Below, one piece after another: positions 43,888 to 52,810 of a DNA stretch of 64,000 bases (its first letter is position 1; each line of letters begins with the position of its first letter). This DNA is from an uncultured Eubacteriales bacterium (GTDB taxonomy: Bacteria > Bacillota > Clostridia > Christensenellales > Aristaeellaceae). Both the position numbers and the translations under genes were made by a program. Below the pieces are notes generated by a model. That model was not told where the DNA came from and did not search any database. It worked only from the letters and a program-made list of their open reading frames with translations. Location of the stretch: the NCBI GenBank assembly GCA_902795275.1, contig CADBKQ010000001.1:124001-188000 (forward strand), read 5' to 3'.

Positions 43888-44442
43888 TCATTGCTCCATT
43901 TGGCGGCCGACGATCCCGGCGGCGGTTTCGGCGACCTTCAGTTCAGTGTCGCCCATTTTCGCGCCCTGTTCCCGGGACAGCAGCAGCACGGCGCCGATGG
44001 CCTCTCCGTCGGCGATGATGGGGGAAACCACCTGGGCGGTGTAGCCGCTCACGTCCTCCTCGTTGGTGACGGGCACGATCTTGGCCCCGCCGGTGCGGTT
44101 GAGCGCCACGGTCTGCCGCGCCTGGATCGCGCTTTCCAGATCGGGGCTGATGGGTTTATCCCACAGTTCCTTCTTGCTCACGCCGCTGGCCGCCACCACC
44201 TGGTCCCGGTCCACGATGCAGGCGATGTGTCCCAGCGACCGGAACAGCGATTCCGTGTAGTCCTTGGCGAAAGACGACATTTCTCCGATGGGCGAATACT
44301 TCTTTAAAATCACTTCTCCGTCCCGGTCCGTGTAAATTTCCAGCGGGTCACCCTCGCGGATGCGCAGGGTGCGGCGGATCTCCTTGGGAATCACCACCCG
44401 GCCCAGTTCGTCTATTCTGCGTACAATGCCTGTTGCTCGCAA
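43888..44442 (-). CDS. spoVT: Stage V sporulation protein T
   Basis: 184 residues. An AbrB/SpoVT swapped-hairpin DNA-binding domain (RATGIVRRIDELGRVVIPKEIRR) and a GAF-like C-terminal domain (about 55-184). The TTG at 44442 gives the same N-terminus as Bacillus SpoVT and lies 9 bases from GGAGG; another TTG two codons earlier is too close to the site. It tunes sigma-G-dependent genes in the forespore and supports a spore-forming ancestry. Confidence 0.93.
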   Translation of the reverse strand: MRATGIVRRIDELGRVVIPKEIRRTLRIREGDPLEIYTDRDGEVILKKYSPIGEMSSFAKDYTESLFRSLGHIACIVDRDQVVAASGVSKKELWDKPISPDLESAIQARQTVALNRTGGAKIVPVTNEEDVSGYTAQVVSPIIADGEAIGAVLLLSREQGAKMGDTELKVAETAAGIVGRQMEQ

Positions 44443-44595
44443 TTTCAAGCGCCTCCTTGACCTTTTTCAGGCATAGGTTTTCCATGGAAACGCCTTTTAT
44501 GCGCGTTGGAGGCGGCGGGAAGATTTGGAAGGCAAGACAAGGAAACGCATCAAAAGACTCATAGAATTTTCGTATACTTTCATTTTCCGCAGCAG

Positions 44596-44624
44596 GTGAA
44601 AATCCGTGCTTTCTGTGATATAAT
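44596..44624 (+). promoter_or_regulatory. Promoter of histidine phosphatase gene
   Basis: GTGAAA and perfect TATAAT, 17 bases apart, about 58 bases before the start. The rest of the 239-base divergent gap shows no other clear signal. Confidence 0.6.
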
Positions 44625-44681
44625 AAAACCCCGGGAACGCGAAAACGGCAAAAGGAATGAAAACAGAAAGGCTGAAGAAAG

Positions 44682-45443
44682 ATGAGAATCATCATCGTGA
44701 GACACGCTGAACCTGATTATTCAATCGACGCCCTGACGGAAAAAGGAAAGCGGGAAGCGCTCCTGCTGGCAGAACGCTTGTCAAAGATTCCCGCGGCTGC
44801 ATACTATGTTTCGCCGCTGGGCCGCGCCCAGGCAACGGCGGAATACACGCTGCGCCGGGTGGGGAAGCAGGCGGAAACGCTGCCCTGGCTGGCGGAGTTC
44901 CGGGGGTATACGGTGCAGAATGGGAAAAAGCGCATTCCCTGGGATTATCCGACGCAGACATGGTATGACCATAAACAGCTGCTGGACCGCGACGATTGGC
45001 TCAATGATCCGCTGGTCAGCGGCGGCACGGTATCCCAGATCTGGGAAGAAACAAAAAGCGGGATGGACGCTTTGCTGGCGAAGCATGGCTATATCCGGCG
45101 TGGCGGCATCTACCTGTGCGAAAACAACACCGATGAAACCATCGTGATCTTCTGCCACTTCGGCATTGGCATGGCCATCCTGGCGCACCTCATCAACGTT
45201 TCGCCGCTGCCCCTGTGGCAGGGCTTTCTGTGCGTGACCAGCGCCGTCACCACCGTGGTGACCCAGGAGCGCAAAAAAGGCGAAGTGGAGTTCCGCTGCG
45301 TCGGATTGGGGGACGCCAGCCATCTGATTGCGGGCAACGAAGCCGCTTCCCTGGCCGGGCTATATCCCGAATGCTATAACGGCGTTGACTCAACCGACCC
45401 GGCTTCCTGGCCCCGGATACCGGAAAAATCGCTGATCATGTAA
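44682..45443 (+). CDS. Histidine phosphatase superfamily protein
   Basis: 253 residues. It opens with IIIVRHAEPDY, the phospho-accepting His motif, has VSPLGRAQATAEYTL with the second Arg, and VIFCHFGIGMAIL with the last catalytic His. The family includes phosphoglycerate mutases and general phosphatases; an insert at 75-135 with WYDHKQLLDRDDW is not diagnostic. Substrate unknown. Ribosome site GAAGAAAG is weak. Confidence 0.85.
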   Translation: MRIIIVRHAEPDYSIDALTEKGKREALLLAERLSKIPAAAYYVSPLGRAQATAEYTLRRVGKQAETLPWLAEFRGYTVQNGKKRIPWDYPTQTWYDHKQLLDRDDWLNDPLVSGGTVSQIWEETKSGMDALLAKHGYIRRGGIYLCENNTDETIVIFCHFGIGMAILAHLINVSPLPLWQGFLCVTSAVTTVVTQERKKGEVEFRCVGLGDASHLIAGNEAASLAGLYPECYNGVDSTDPASWPRIPEKSLIM

Positions 45444-45515
45444 TGACTTTATCTCATCCGGGGATAAGCAGGAAATGAAGCGGATGAATGGAACGGCGGG
45501 GATCAAAAAACGCTG

Positions 45516-45544
45516 TGGACAGCAATCCTTCTGTATGGTAAAAT
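45516..45544 (+). promoter_or_regulatory. Promoter of alpha/beta hydrolase gene
   Basis: TGGACA and TAAAAT with 17-base spacing, 43 bases before the start codon. Confidence 0.65.
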
Positions 45545-45586
45545 ATGCGCAAGCGGCGGATTGCCGACAGCAAAGGAGACAAGTTC

Positions 45587-46330
45587 ATGGAGATAATGGA
45601 CGACGGAATCAGACTGAGCGCTGCGCTGGAAATGCCGGTTCCCGCCGAAGGGAAGCATCCGCTGGTGATTTTCCTTCACGGTTTTACCAGCTCAAAGGAC
45701 AAGCCGCATAATATTCTTTCCTGCGAAGCCATGCGGGAGGCGGGCTTCGCCACGCTGCGCATGGATCTGTACGGCCATGGCGAGAGCGGCGGGGAATTCC
45801 GGGATCACACGCTGTACAAATGGATTTCAAACACCCTGGCGGCAATCGACGCCGCCGGGAAGCTGGACGGAGTCGGCGATTTGTACCTGTCCGGCCATTC
45901 CCAGGGCGGGCTGGTGGCCGCGCTGGCTGCGGGCATGGCGCCCGACCGCGTCAAAGGGCTGATTCTTCGCGCTCCCGCGTTTATGATTCCGCGCTGCGCC
46001 AGAGAAGGATACATGCTGGGATTCCGTTTCGATCCCTTCCGCATCCCGGAAGAAATCGAGGTCATCAAGGGATTGACCCTGAAAGGCCATTACATTCGGG
46101 TTGCCCAGACCCTCCATGCGGAGGACGCCATCAAGCGCTTCACAAACCCGGTGCTGATTCTGCATGGCGATGAGGACGACACGGTGCCGTTGCAGGATTC
46201 TGTGGACGCGGCCCGGAAATACAAGAATTGCCGGCTGGAAATCATCCAAGGGGAAACGCATCATTTTGACCGGCGGCCCGAGGAAATGAAACGGCTGATC
46301 CGGGAATGGCTGAAAAACAAAGACATCTGA
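45587..46330 (+). CDS. Alpha/beta hydrolase, cinnamoyl/feruloyl esterase-like
   Basis: 247 residues. FLHGFTSSKDKPHN is the oxyanion strand-turn, nucleophile Ser105 in GHSQGG, acid Asp in HGDEDDTVP and base His in GETHHFDRRPEEM. The size and the HGFT...RMDLYGHGES pattern resemble intestinal cinnamoyl esterases that free ferulate from plant fibre; other acyl esters are possible. ATG follows AAAGGAG; an earlier in-frame ATG overlaps the promoter. Confidence 0.82.
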   Translation: MEIMDDGIRLSAALEMPVPAEGKHPLVIFLHGFTSSKDKPHNILSCEAMREAGFATLRMDLYGHGESGGEFRDHTLYKWISNTLAAIDAAGKLDGVGDLYLSGHSQGGLVAALAAGMAPDRVKGLILRAPAFMIPRCAREGYMLGFRFDPFRIPEEIEVIKGLTLKGHYIRVAQTLHAEDAIKRFTNPVLILHGDEDDTVPLQDSVDAARKYKNCRLEIIQGETHHFDRRPEEMKRLIREWLKNKDI

Positions 46331-46430
46331 CACAAAGAAAATGACGGCAAACAAAAGCGAAATGCTCGCGGGAATGGGGCAGAGCCAATGGCACGGAACA
46401 GCGATTCTGTGAAAAGAGCAAAGCGGAGCT

Positions 46431-46777
46431 TTGACTTTTCTGTTCATCAAGAACAAATCAGCCCCGATCCGGCAGGAGAACGAGCTGACCCTCCATTTAT
46501 CAAAAACCGAGTTGTTTGATCGCGTTATCCTTCTGCCGCATGCGGAATTGAACGCCGCCGTCTATCACGCGGTCAATCAGTTTACGGCGAAGTATACAGG
46601 AAGCCGCATGAAGCTGACGATTTTTTGCGACCCCGTCAGCGAGTCTTTGCAGAATACCTTCCGGGAGGTATACGCCGCGCACTACCGGGATGAATACAGG
46701 AAAGAATCGTCCGCGCCATGGAAGCGGAGATCGAGTTCCAGTACGCTCCGAAAAAGGAACGTAAAACAAAGGCATAA
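46431..46777 (+). pseudogene. Uncharacterised protein gene, probable frameshift
   Basis: From a TTG start the frame encodes TFLFIKNK..., then VILLPHAELNAAVYHAVNQF and MKLTIFCDPVSESL, with a protein-like composition up to about residue 90 (HYRDEY). From there this frame becomes arginine/serine-rich nonsense. The neighbouring frame, beginning at GAAAGAATC (46700), continues as ERIVRAMEAEIEFQYAPKKER and stops at 46777. One missing base near 46698 would join them into a protein of about 115 residues. It may be a real mutation or a sequence error. No family is recognised. Confidence 0.5.
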
Positions 46778-46815
46778 GGCCGCCGCCCGCGGCATTCTGC
46801 GTATCGGCGGCGCAA

Positions 46816-46846
46816 GAAAAGGATCGGCCCGGTTTGGCCGATCCTC
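46816..46846 (-). terminator. Terminator of fbp
   Basis: AGGATCGGCC pairs with GGCCGATCCT around a short loop; on the minus strand TTTTCTT follows. It may also stop the convergent transcript. Confidence 0.75.
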
Positions 46847-46906
46847 TTGCTATTTCCAGAGAATGAGAAGGGCGGGGGCTTTCGACCTCCCTCTGATTTC
46901 TGGAAG

Positions 46907-48823
46907 CTATTTCTGAAAATTCACTTCCCCGCTGCGGTAAGCGGCGAGCAGGCGAACCAAATCGTCCATGCGTTCCTGAAGGCGTCTGCCGTAATCCGTA
47001 TCCCGCAGGTATTTGCGCTGCGGATACGAGGTGAATTCAAAGGATTGGGAGTGGATGTCCCGCCCGGTTTCCTGGGCGTCGCGGAGGTTCGTAAAGGGCT
47101 GATGGCTCATGAGGCGCATGCCATGGCTGTTGGCGATGAGGGTATAACCCGCGATGCCGGTGGTTTTCTGGTAGGCGCGGCAGAAGCCGCCGTCGATCAC
47201 CACCAGCTTGCCGTTGGCTTTCAGCGGGCTTTCCCCGTGGGTCACGCGCACGGGGGTATGGCCGTTGATGATGCGGGCCTCTTCGTTGGTCAGGCCGAAT
47301 TCCGCCAAGATCTCCCGGCATTTGCTTTCATCATTATAATATGTATAATACGGATTTCTCGGCTCATGCCACGCCCGCTCGTCCGGCACATACGCCCGGG
47401 CGAAGGTCTTGATCCGCCTGCCGCAGACGGGGGAATCTGTGCCGCACCAGAGATACCACATGAAGTCCAGGGCATAGCCGTCGCCGGTGTAGAACGCCTG
47501 GCGGGCGACCTGGTCGCAATAGTCCATGAACGCCTTTCCGCCGCGCTTTTCCCCGCCTAAGGTTTTTTGCAGGAAGGAGCCGTCCGCGTTCAGCGGCACG
47601 CAGCCGTGGAACAGCAGGTTGCCGTTGTACGCCCGGTACATCCAGCCCCGTTTGTACAGGAAGGAAATGTGCTCATGAAGCCGCGGGCTGTGGGTGAAGG
47701 CGTGGCGAAGCTGGGCGATGATGTCGGCCTCCTCGGCGGTCAGGCCGTAGGGGTCGTCCGGGTTCAGGGTGGGCCAGGCCATGTCCTTGAGGGGCCAGAT
47801 TTCCCCGTCGATCTCGATTTGCTTTTTCACCGGGTCCAGCCTGTGCAGCAGCAGCCGGTCTTCCATTTCAAATTCCGGATTGCGCCGGATGAGCTGCCCT
47901 TCCAGTTTGAACATCATGAGCGTGACGGCTTGCAGCGCGGCCTTTTCCGGCGGCAGGCCGGGATACAGCTTTTCCGCAAACAGCGTCAGCGGGCGCAGCG
48001 GGATGCCGTAGCCGCGCTCCAGAATGTCCATATTATTGTAAGCCAGGGAGTTGCGCAGCACCGCGGCGATGCAGGCTTCGCTGCCGGAGGCCGCGCCCAT
48101 CCACAGCACGTCATGGTTGCCCCACTCAATGTCCACCGCGTGGTGGCGCATCAAAATGTCCATGATGCTGTCCGCCCGGGGGCCGCGGTCAAAAATGTCC
48201 CCAACCACGTGCAGCTTCGCCACGGCCAGGGCTTTGATCAGCACGGTCAGCGCCACGATCAGGCTGTCGCAGCTTTGCGTGGCGATGAGGGAGGAAATGA
48301 TGGCGTCGTGGTAGCGGCGGCGGTTGTCCTCCTGTTCGGTCTGGAGAGTGTTCTCATCCTGGTAGTGCAGCAGCTCGTCCAGCAGGAAGGCCCAGTCCGC
48401 GGGCATGGCCTTGCGCACTTCGCCGCGGGTGTACTTGGAGGACAGCATCCGGGCCAGGTGCACCATGCGCTCCACTTGGGTTCTATACCATTCCGGAGTG
48501 GCTTCGCCCTTCTGCCTCCGCTGGCGCAGGATGGCGTCGGGATAATAGATCAGGGTGCAGAAGGCGTCGGCCTCCGCCTGGGTCAGCTGATGCCCCAGCC
48601 ACAGGTTCACCTTCTCCCGCACCACGCCGGAGCAGTTGTTCATGATATGACAGAAGGCCTCGTACTCCCCGTGCAGGTCGCTCATGAAATGCTCGGTGCC
48701 CTTGGGCAGACTCAGCTGCGCGCTGATGCGGGTGATCTCCGTACACAGCGCTTCAATGGTGGGATACTGCTCCCCCAGCAGCCGCAGGTATTTGAGTTCC
48801 TGTGCGGTGAGGTTCTGCTTCAT
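46907..48823 (-). CDS. fbp: Fructose-1,6-bisphosphatase, class III
   Basis: 638 residues, the usual length of the Firmicutes-type enzyme. Metallophosphatase motifs are clear: FMSDLHGEYEAF, VVGDIFDRGPRADSIMD, IEWGNHDVLWMGAA and, near the end, IINGHTPVRV. It dephosphorylates fructose-1,6-bisphosphate for gluconeogenesis. The start follows AAGGGG; an in-frame ATG 48 bases upstream overlaps the promoter. Fits a cell that builds glycogen. Confidence 0.95.
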   Translation of the reverse strand: MKQNLTAQELKYLRLLGEQYPTIEALCTEITRISAQLSLPKGTEHFMSDLHGEYEAFCHIMNNCSGVVREKVNLWLGHQLTQAEADAFCTLIYYPDAILRQRRQKGEATPEWYRTQVERMVHLARMLSSKYTRGEVRKAMPADWAFLLDELLHYQDENTLQTEQEDNRRRYHDAIISSLIATQSCDSLIVALTVLIKALAVAKLHVVGDIFDRGPRADSIMDILMRHHAVDIEWGNHDVLWMGAASGSEACIAAVLRNSLAYNNMDILERGYGIPLRPLTLFAEKLYPGLPPEKAALQAVTLMMFKLEGQLIRRNPEFEMEDRLLLHRLDPVKKQIEIDGEIWPLKDMAWPTLNPDDPYGLTAEEADIIAQLRHAFTHSPRLHEHISFLYKRGWMYRAYNGNLLFHGCVPLNADGSFLQKTLGGEKRGGKAFMDYCDQVARQAFYTGDGYALDFMWYLWCGTDSPVCGRRIKTFARAYVPDERAWHEPRNPYYTYYNDESKCREILAEFGLTNEEARIINGHTPVRVTHGESPLKANGKLVVIDGGFCRAYQKTTGIAGYTLIANSHGMRLMSHQPFTNLRDAQETGRDIHSQSFEFTSYPQRKYLRDTDYGRRLQERMDDLVRLLAAYRSGEVNFQK

Positions 48824-48861
48824 TGACGTTTTCCCCTTTCTCTTCACTCTCCGCCTGAAAC

Positions 48862-48890
48862 GATAACACAATTTCAGATGAAAGGCTCAA
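48862..48890 (-). promoter_or_regulatory. Possible promoter of fbp
   Basis: TTGAGC and GTTATC spaced by 17 bases on the minus strand, 39 bases before the start codon; the -10 is weak. Confidence 0.4.
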
Positions 48891-48922
48891 GCTGTTCACA
48901 TGCTTTCTCAATTGAAAACTTC

Positions 48923-50104
48923 TTAACGAAGAACGTTTGTCCCATGGCCTGCGGAAGGATAGAGGCGGTACTGCATCGTGTTTTCCCGGAAGCGTTCCCG
49001 GGCGGGAGCGAAATGCGCCATCAGCTCCCGGGCGTCCATTCTGCCCGTGCGGAACAGGTCGGTGCCCAGGAGCTTATCCAGGGAAAAAACGTCGCTGCCT
49101 TCCCATTTGATGCACTGGCATTGATCCGGGTACAGGCGCTGAATCGTTTCCAGCAGGAGAAGGCCGCCCAGGGCGCAGTCGCAGGCATCCCGGTCCGTGA
49201 CGTGCATCTGCACGCCATGGCACATGAGCCCCTGATGCTTGGAGAAGGTGGGGCAAAAAGAAACGTTCCTGAAATGGAGCCCCGGCAGGAACAGCGCCGC
49301 CATTTCCTTCTCCAGCTTCGCCCCGTCGATAAAGGGCGCGCCGACCACCTGGAAGGGAAGGGTGGTTCCCCGGCCTTCGCTGATGCTGGTGCCTTCAAAC
49401 ACGCAGGTGCCGGTATAGCACAGCGCGGCATCCAGATTCTGGCAGTTGGGGGACGGGGCCACCCAGGGCAGATCGGTATCGTCCAGGAGCATGTCCCGGG
49501 TCCAGCCGGAGAGAGGCACCACGGTCAGGTCCACGTCCAAACGCAGGTAATCCTTCACATACCCGGCGTATTCCCCGATGGTGAGCGCGTATTGGGTGGG
49601 CAGCTCATAATCCCCCACAAAGGAGCTGAACCGGGGATCGAGCACCGTGCCCGTGATCTTTTCCCCGCCCACGGGGTTCACCCGATCCAGCACCACCATG
49701 CTTTTCCCTGCCCGCACGCAGGCTTCCATGGCGTAGGAAAGGGAGTAAAGATAGGTATAAAACCTGGCGCCTACGTCCTGAATGTCAAAAATTAGCACGT
49801 CGAAGGCGTCCAGCATTTCCTCCGTGAAATGACAGTTTTTACCATAAGCGCTGAACACGGTAACGCCGGTGGCTTCGTCCTTCACGTTCTCCACCGGGTC
49901 GCCCGCCTGGGCGCTGCCCCGGATGCCGTGCTCCACCGCGTACAGGGCGGAAAGGCCGTAGCGGCTGTGGATCAGGTCGATGGTGCTGACAAAATCATGG
50001 CTGATTCCGGTCGGGTTGGTCATCAGCCCCACCCGGCGGCCTTTCAGCTTCGCGTCCGCCAATTCCAGGCGGTCAATGCCGCTGAGCACGGGATACCTGC
50101 GCAT
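48923..50104 (-). CDS. DUF1343 protein, NamZ-like exo-beta-N-acetylmuramidase (GH171)
   Basis: 393 residues. GRRVGLMTNPTGIS, YAVEHGIRGSAQAGDPVEN, FDIQDVGARFYTYLYSL, and VLDRVNPVGGEKITG are hallmark stretches of DUF1343; members characterised as NamZ release N-acetylmuramic acid from peptidoglycan fragments. Many relatives are secreted, but no signal peptide is visible here (start RRYPVLSGIDRLELA), so action on imported muropeptides in the cytosol is likely. It is a single gene with a weak ribosome site AGGAAG. Confidence 0.85.
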   Translation of the reverse strand: MRRYPVLSGIDRLELADAKLKGRRVGLMTNPTGISHDFVSTIDLIHSRYGLSALYAVEHGIRGSAQAGDPVENVKDEATGVTVFSAYGKNCHFTEEMLDAFDVLIFDIQDVGARFYTYLYSLSYAMEACVRAGKSMVVLDRVNPVGGEKITGTVLDPRFSSFVGDYELPTQYALTIGEYAGYVKDYLRLDVDLTVVPLSGWTRDMLLDDTDLPWVAPSPNCQNLDAALCYTGTCVFEGTSISEGRGTTLPFQVVGAPFIDGAKLEKEMAALFLPGLHFRNVSFCPTFSKHQGLMCHGVQMHVTDRDACDCALGGLLLLETIQRLYPDQCQCIKWEGSDVFSLDKLLGTDLFRTGRMDARELMAHFAPARERFRENTMQYRLYPSAGHGTNVLR

Positions 50105-50313
50105 AACGAATCTTCCTTTCTGTTCACGGCGCTTCGCCTGCTTTCACCTATTTGCCCTTGTTTTCTTCCGATTTATTTTATCACGTTTTCTTTCCAAGCG
50201 CAACTTCATGGATAACGAAAGCATTGCGTCCGGGGAAGGAGGCGGCGATAAAATCCCCTGATGAATTGTTTCGACTTTATTCAAAATTGGGAGACTGGTT
50301 CACAGAAAAGCTA

Positions 50314-50342
50314 TTGAATGCGTCTGTCTTTTCCTGTATAAT
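50314..50342 (+). promoter_or_regulatory. Promoter of GGDEF gene
   Basis: TTGAAT and perfect TATAAT with a 17-base spacer. It leaves an untranslated leader of about 100 bases. The rest of the 344-base gap shows no repeat or RNA element that I recognise. Confidence 0.8.
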
Positions 50343-50448
50343 AGAGTCGCTTGGCAGTATATCGGAATATTTGTTTTCATTTTCCGGAAGTATGGCCAGG
50401 ACTTAAACGGTGGACGGAGAAGAAGCATCCGCCACGGAGGCCCACGCT

Positions 50449-51603
50449 GTGTCTGATTACTTTATCTACTACGCCGAATCGACGCTCATTTGCCTGATCA
50501 TCTTCTGCATGATGCTTGTGCGCGACCTTTTCAAGGTGGACAAGCAGGAGAAGCAGATCAGATACGACCATGCGCTGATCGCGTTCATGCTGTATTTTGC
50601 GTCCGACTTGTTTTGGGCGGCGGTGATTTCCGGCGTGATTCCCAAGACCCGGTTTACCGTTTCCTGCGCAAATTTCTTAAATGCCGTCCTGATGGGCGGG
50701 ATTACCTACGCATGGCTCCGGTATGTGATGGCTGCGGAAAACGCTCCCCACCGGGACAAGCCGCTCACCAAGTTTTCGGTGATTTTCCCTTATATGATTT
50801 CCGCGGTCGTGCTGCTCGCTCTGTTCGTTTTCGCGCCGCACGTGCTGATGGACGATCAGCTGGCCATGCTGCCGGCCTACAATATTTTCCTTGTGGTGGT
50901 TCCCTGCATTTATATCGCGGCGTCGTGTTTTTACGCGGTGCGTAAGGCCCGCCATGAGGAAAACCCGATCGAAAGAAGACAGCACATGATCATCGGCTTC
51001 TTTCCTTTAATGGTGATCGCCGGCGGGCTGCTGCAAATTCTGATTCTGCCCAACACGCCGATTTTCTGCTACTGCTGCACGATCCTGATGCTGTGGTTCT
51101 ACTTCCAGTCCATGGAAGCCCAGATTTCCCTGGACCCGCTGACCGGGCTGAACAACCGCGGGCAGCTGATGCACTATATTTCCCAGAAGGGCAATGCCCA
51201 TATAGAAGGCAGATCAACGTTCGTCGTGATGTTCAACGTGGATGATTTCAAGGCCATCAACGATACTTTCGGCCATGCCGAGGGCGACAGGGCGCTCGTG
51301 ATCATCGCGGAATCCCTGAAAAAAGTGACGCAAAGCCATAATATGCCCATTTTCCTGGGACGGTACGGCGGAGACGAATTCATTCTGATTGCGCATCCAG
51401 CCAACAGGAACGAAATCGATCCGCTGATCAGCGAGATACGCGGGCAAATTAACGCCCGGTGCGAAGCGGAGAGAACGCCCTATCGCCTGTCCGTCGGCGC
51501 GGGCTATGAGGAAATGACCGAGAAGGACACTTTTCAGAAATGCATGCAGCGCGCCGATGAAAACCTGTATCTGGATAAGGAACGGCGCAAGGCGGCCAAG
51601 TGA
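50449..51603 (+). CDS. Membrane-bound GGDEF protein (diguanylate cyclase)
   Basis: 384 residues from a GTG 8 bases after GGAGG; a GTG 39 bases upstream lacks a site. About seven helices cover residues 5-215, as in 7TM-type sensors, then a GGDEF domain with SLDPLTGLNNR, NVDDFKAINDTFGHAEGD and the active RYGGDEF (305-311). The inhibitory-site motif RxxD five residues before GGDEF is not evident (PIFLGRYGGDEF). It should make cyclic di-GMP from GTP. Signal unknown. Confidence 0.88.
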   Translation: MSDYFIYYAESTLICLIIFCMMLVRDLFKVDKQEKQIRYDHALIAFMLYFASDLFWAAVISGVIPKTRFTVSCANFLNAVLMGGITYAWLRYVMAAENAPHRDKPLTKFSVIFPYMISAVVLLALFVFAPHVLMDDQLAMLPAYNIFLVVVPCIYIAASCFYAVRKARHEENPIERRQHMIIGFFPLMVIAGGLLQILILPNTPIFCYCCTILMLWFYFQSMEAQISLDPLTGLNNRGQLMHYISQKGNAHIEGRSTFVVMFNVDDFKAINDTFGHAEGDRALVIIAESLKKVTQSHNMPIFLGRYGGDEFILIAHPANRNEIDPLISEIRGQINARCEAERTPYRLSVGAGYEEMTEKDTFQKCMQRADENLYLDKERRKAAK

Positions 51604-51653
51604 CGGAATCTGCTTTTCCTCCTTTGGAACGGGCCTAAGATGAGGTGATGCGC

Positions 51654-52394
51654 ATGAGCAAGATCTTGCTTGAAATCTGCTGCGGCTCGGCGGACGACGT
51701 GATCGAGGCCGCAAAGGGCGGGGCCGACCGGGTGGAGCTGAACAGCAACCTGTTCCAGGGCGGGCTGACGCCGTCCATCGGCGCGCTGAAAACCGCGAAG
51801 CGGCACACGGCGATTCCGGTCATGGCCATGGTGCGGCCGCGGGCGGGCGGGTTCTGCTATACCGACATTGAGTTTGAAGTGGCCTGCGAGGACGCGAAGC
51901 AGCTGCTGGCAAACGGCGCGGACGGGCTGGTGTTCGGCTTCCTGCACGAGGACGGCACGGTGGACAGGGAACGGACGAAGGAACTGGTGCGCATCGCGGC
52001 GGGAAAGCCCTGCGTGTTCCACCGGGCTCTGGACGTGGTGCCGGACTGGAAGCGCGCGCTGGATACGCTGATTGAGCTCGGCGTGACCCGCGTGCTGACC
52101 AGCGGCCAGCAGAGCGACGTGTTTTTCGCCCTGGACACCATCGCCGAAATGATCCGATATGTCGACGGCGCCATCGAGATCCTGCCCGGCGCGGGCATCA
52201 CGCTGGAAAACGTGCAGAAGGTCGTGGCAGCCACCGCCTGCACCCAGGTGCATCTGGCGCGGCACAAATCCCTGCCCGACCTGTCGGTGCAGAACAACCG
52301 CAGCATCTACTACGGCGGCGCGCTGTACCCGCCGGAGGATCGGTTCGACGTGACGGACAGGGACTATGTAGCCGCGGTACGGCAGAGGATTTAA
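51654..52394 (+). CDS. cutC: CutC family protein
   Basis: 246 residues, a TIM barrel with LLEICCGSADDVIEAAKGGADRVELN at the start, MVRPRAGGFCYTD and VFHRALDVVPDW further on. CutC was linked to copper tolerance in E. coli, but its reaction remains unclear. In-frame GTG (51645) and ATG (51648) are alternatives; GAGGTG lies best for 51654. It begins 50 bases after the GGDEF gene and may share its transcript. Confidence 0.93.
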   Translation: MSKILLEICCGSADDVIEAAKGGADRVELNSNLFQGGLTPSIGALKTAKRHTAIPVMAMVRPRAGGFCYTDIEFEVACEDAKQLLANGADGLVFGFLHEDGTVDRERTKELVRIAAGKPCVFHRALDVVPDWKRALDTLIELGVTRVLTSGQQSDVFFALDTIAEMIRYVDGAIEILPGAGITLENVQKVVAATACTQVHLARHKSLPDLSVQNNRSIYYGGALYPPEDRFDVTDRDYVAAVRQRI

Positions 52395-52397
52395 TTG

Positions 52398-52588
52398 GAA
52401 GTGAGGAGTTAGGAGTTTAGTATAGAGAGAACAGAGTACAGAGTGCAGAGTACAGATTTATATAGCAGACCAATGACAAAGGCCGAATCGCACACACATG
52501 ATTCTCTGTATACTGAACTCTGAACTTTGTACTCTCGTTCCCTAATCCCTAATCCCTAATCCCTATTCCCTATTCCCTAATCCCTCCC
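52398..52588. repeat. Heptad fold-back repeat locus E
   Basis: GTGAGGAGTTAGGAGTTTAG starts the locus, GAGTACA/GAGTGCA units follow (52433-52456), then a core (ATTTATATAGCAGACCAAT...GGCCGAATCGCACACAC) and complementary TACTCTG-type units to 52536. Six CCCTAAT/CCCTATT units end it at 52588. The core resembles that of locus F. It fills half of the 416-base cutC-to-52811 gap. Confidence 0.88.
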
Positions 52589-52810
52589 CGCCTCCCGATG
52601 AAGGCGGCGCAACATTTTTCTCTTTTCCTACATGGATTTTTTACCGTTCCTTTGCGTTCTCGTGATGCGTTGTTTACAGTTGTTACATGTAAATTCCGCA
52701 TTTTGAAACATTTCTGGAATAGGAATTTCATCATGTTTGTGATACAATAGGTGCGGATGTGAAAATCCAGACTTTGCTTCTGTATTCTCAGAGAGGAGGA
52801 CTTTTTCCAT

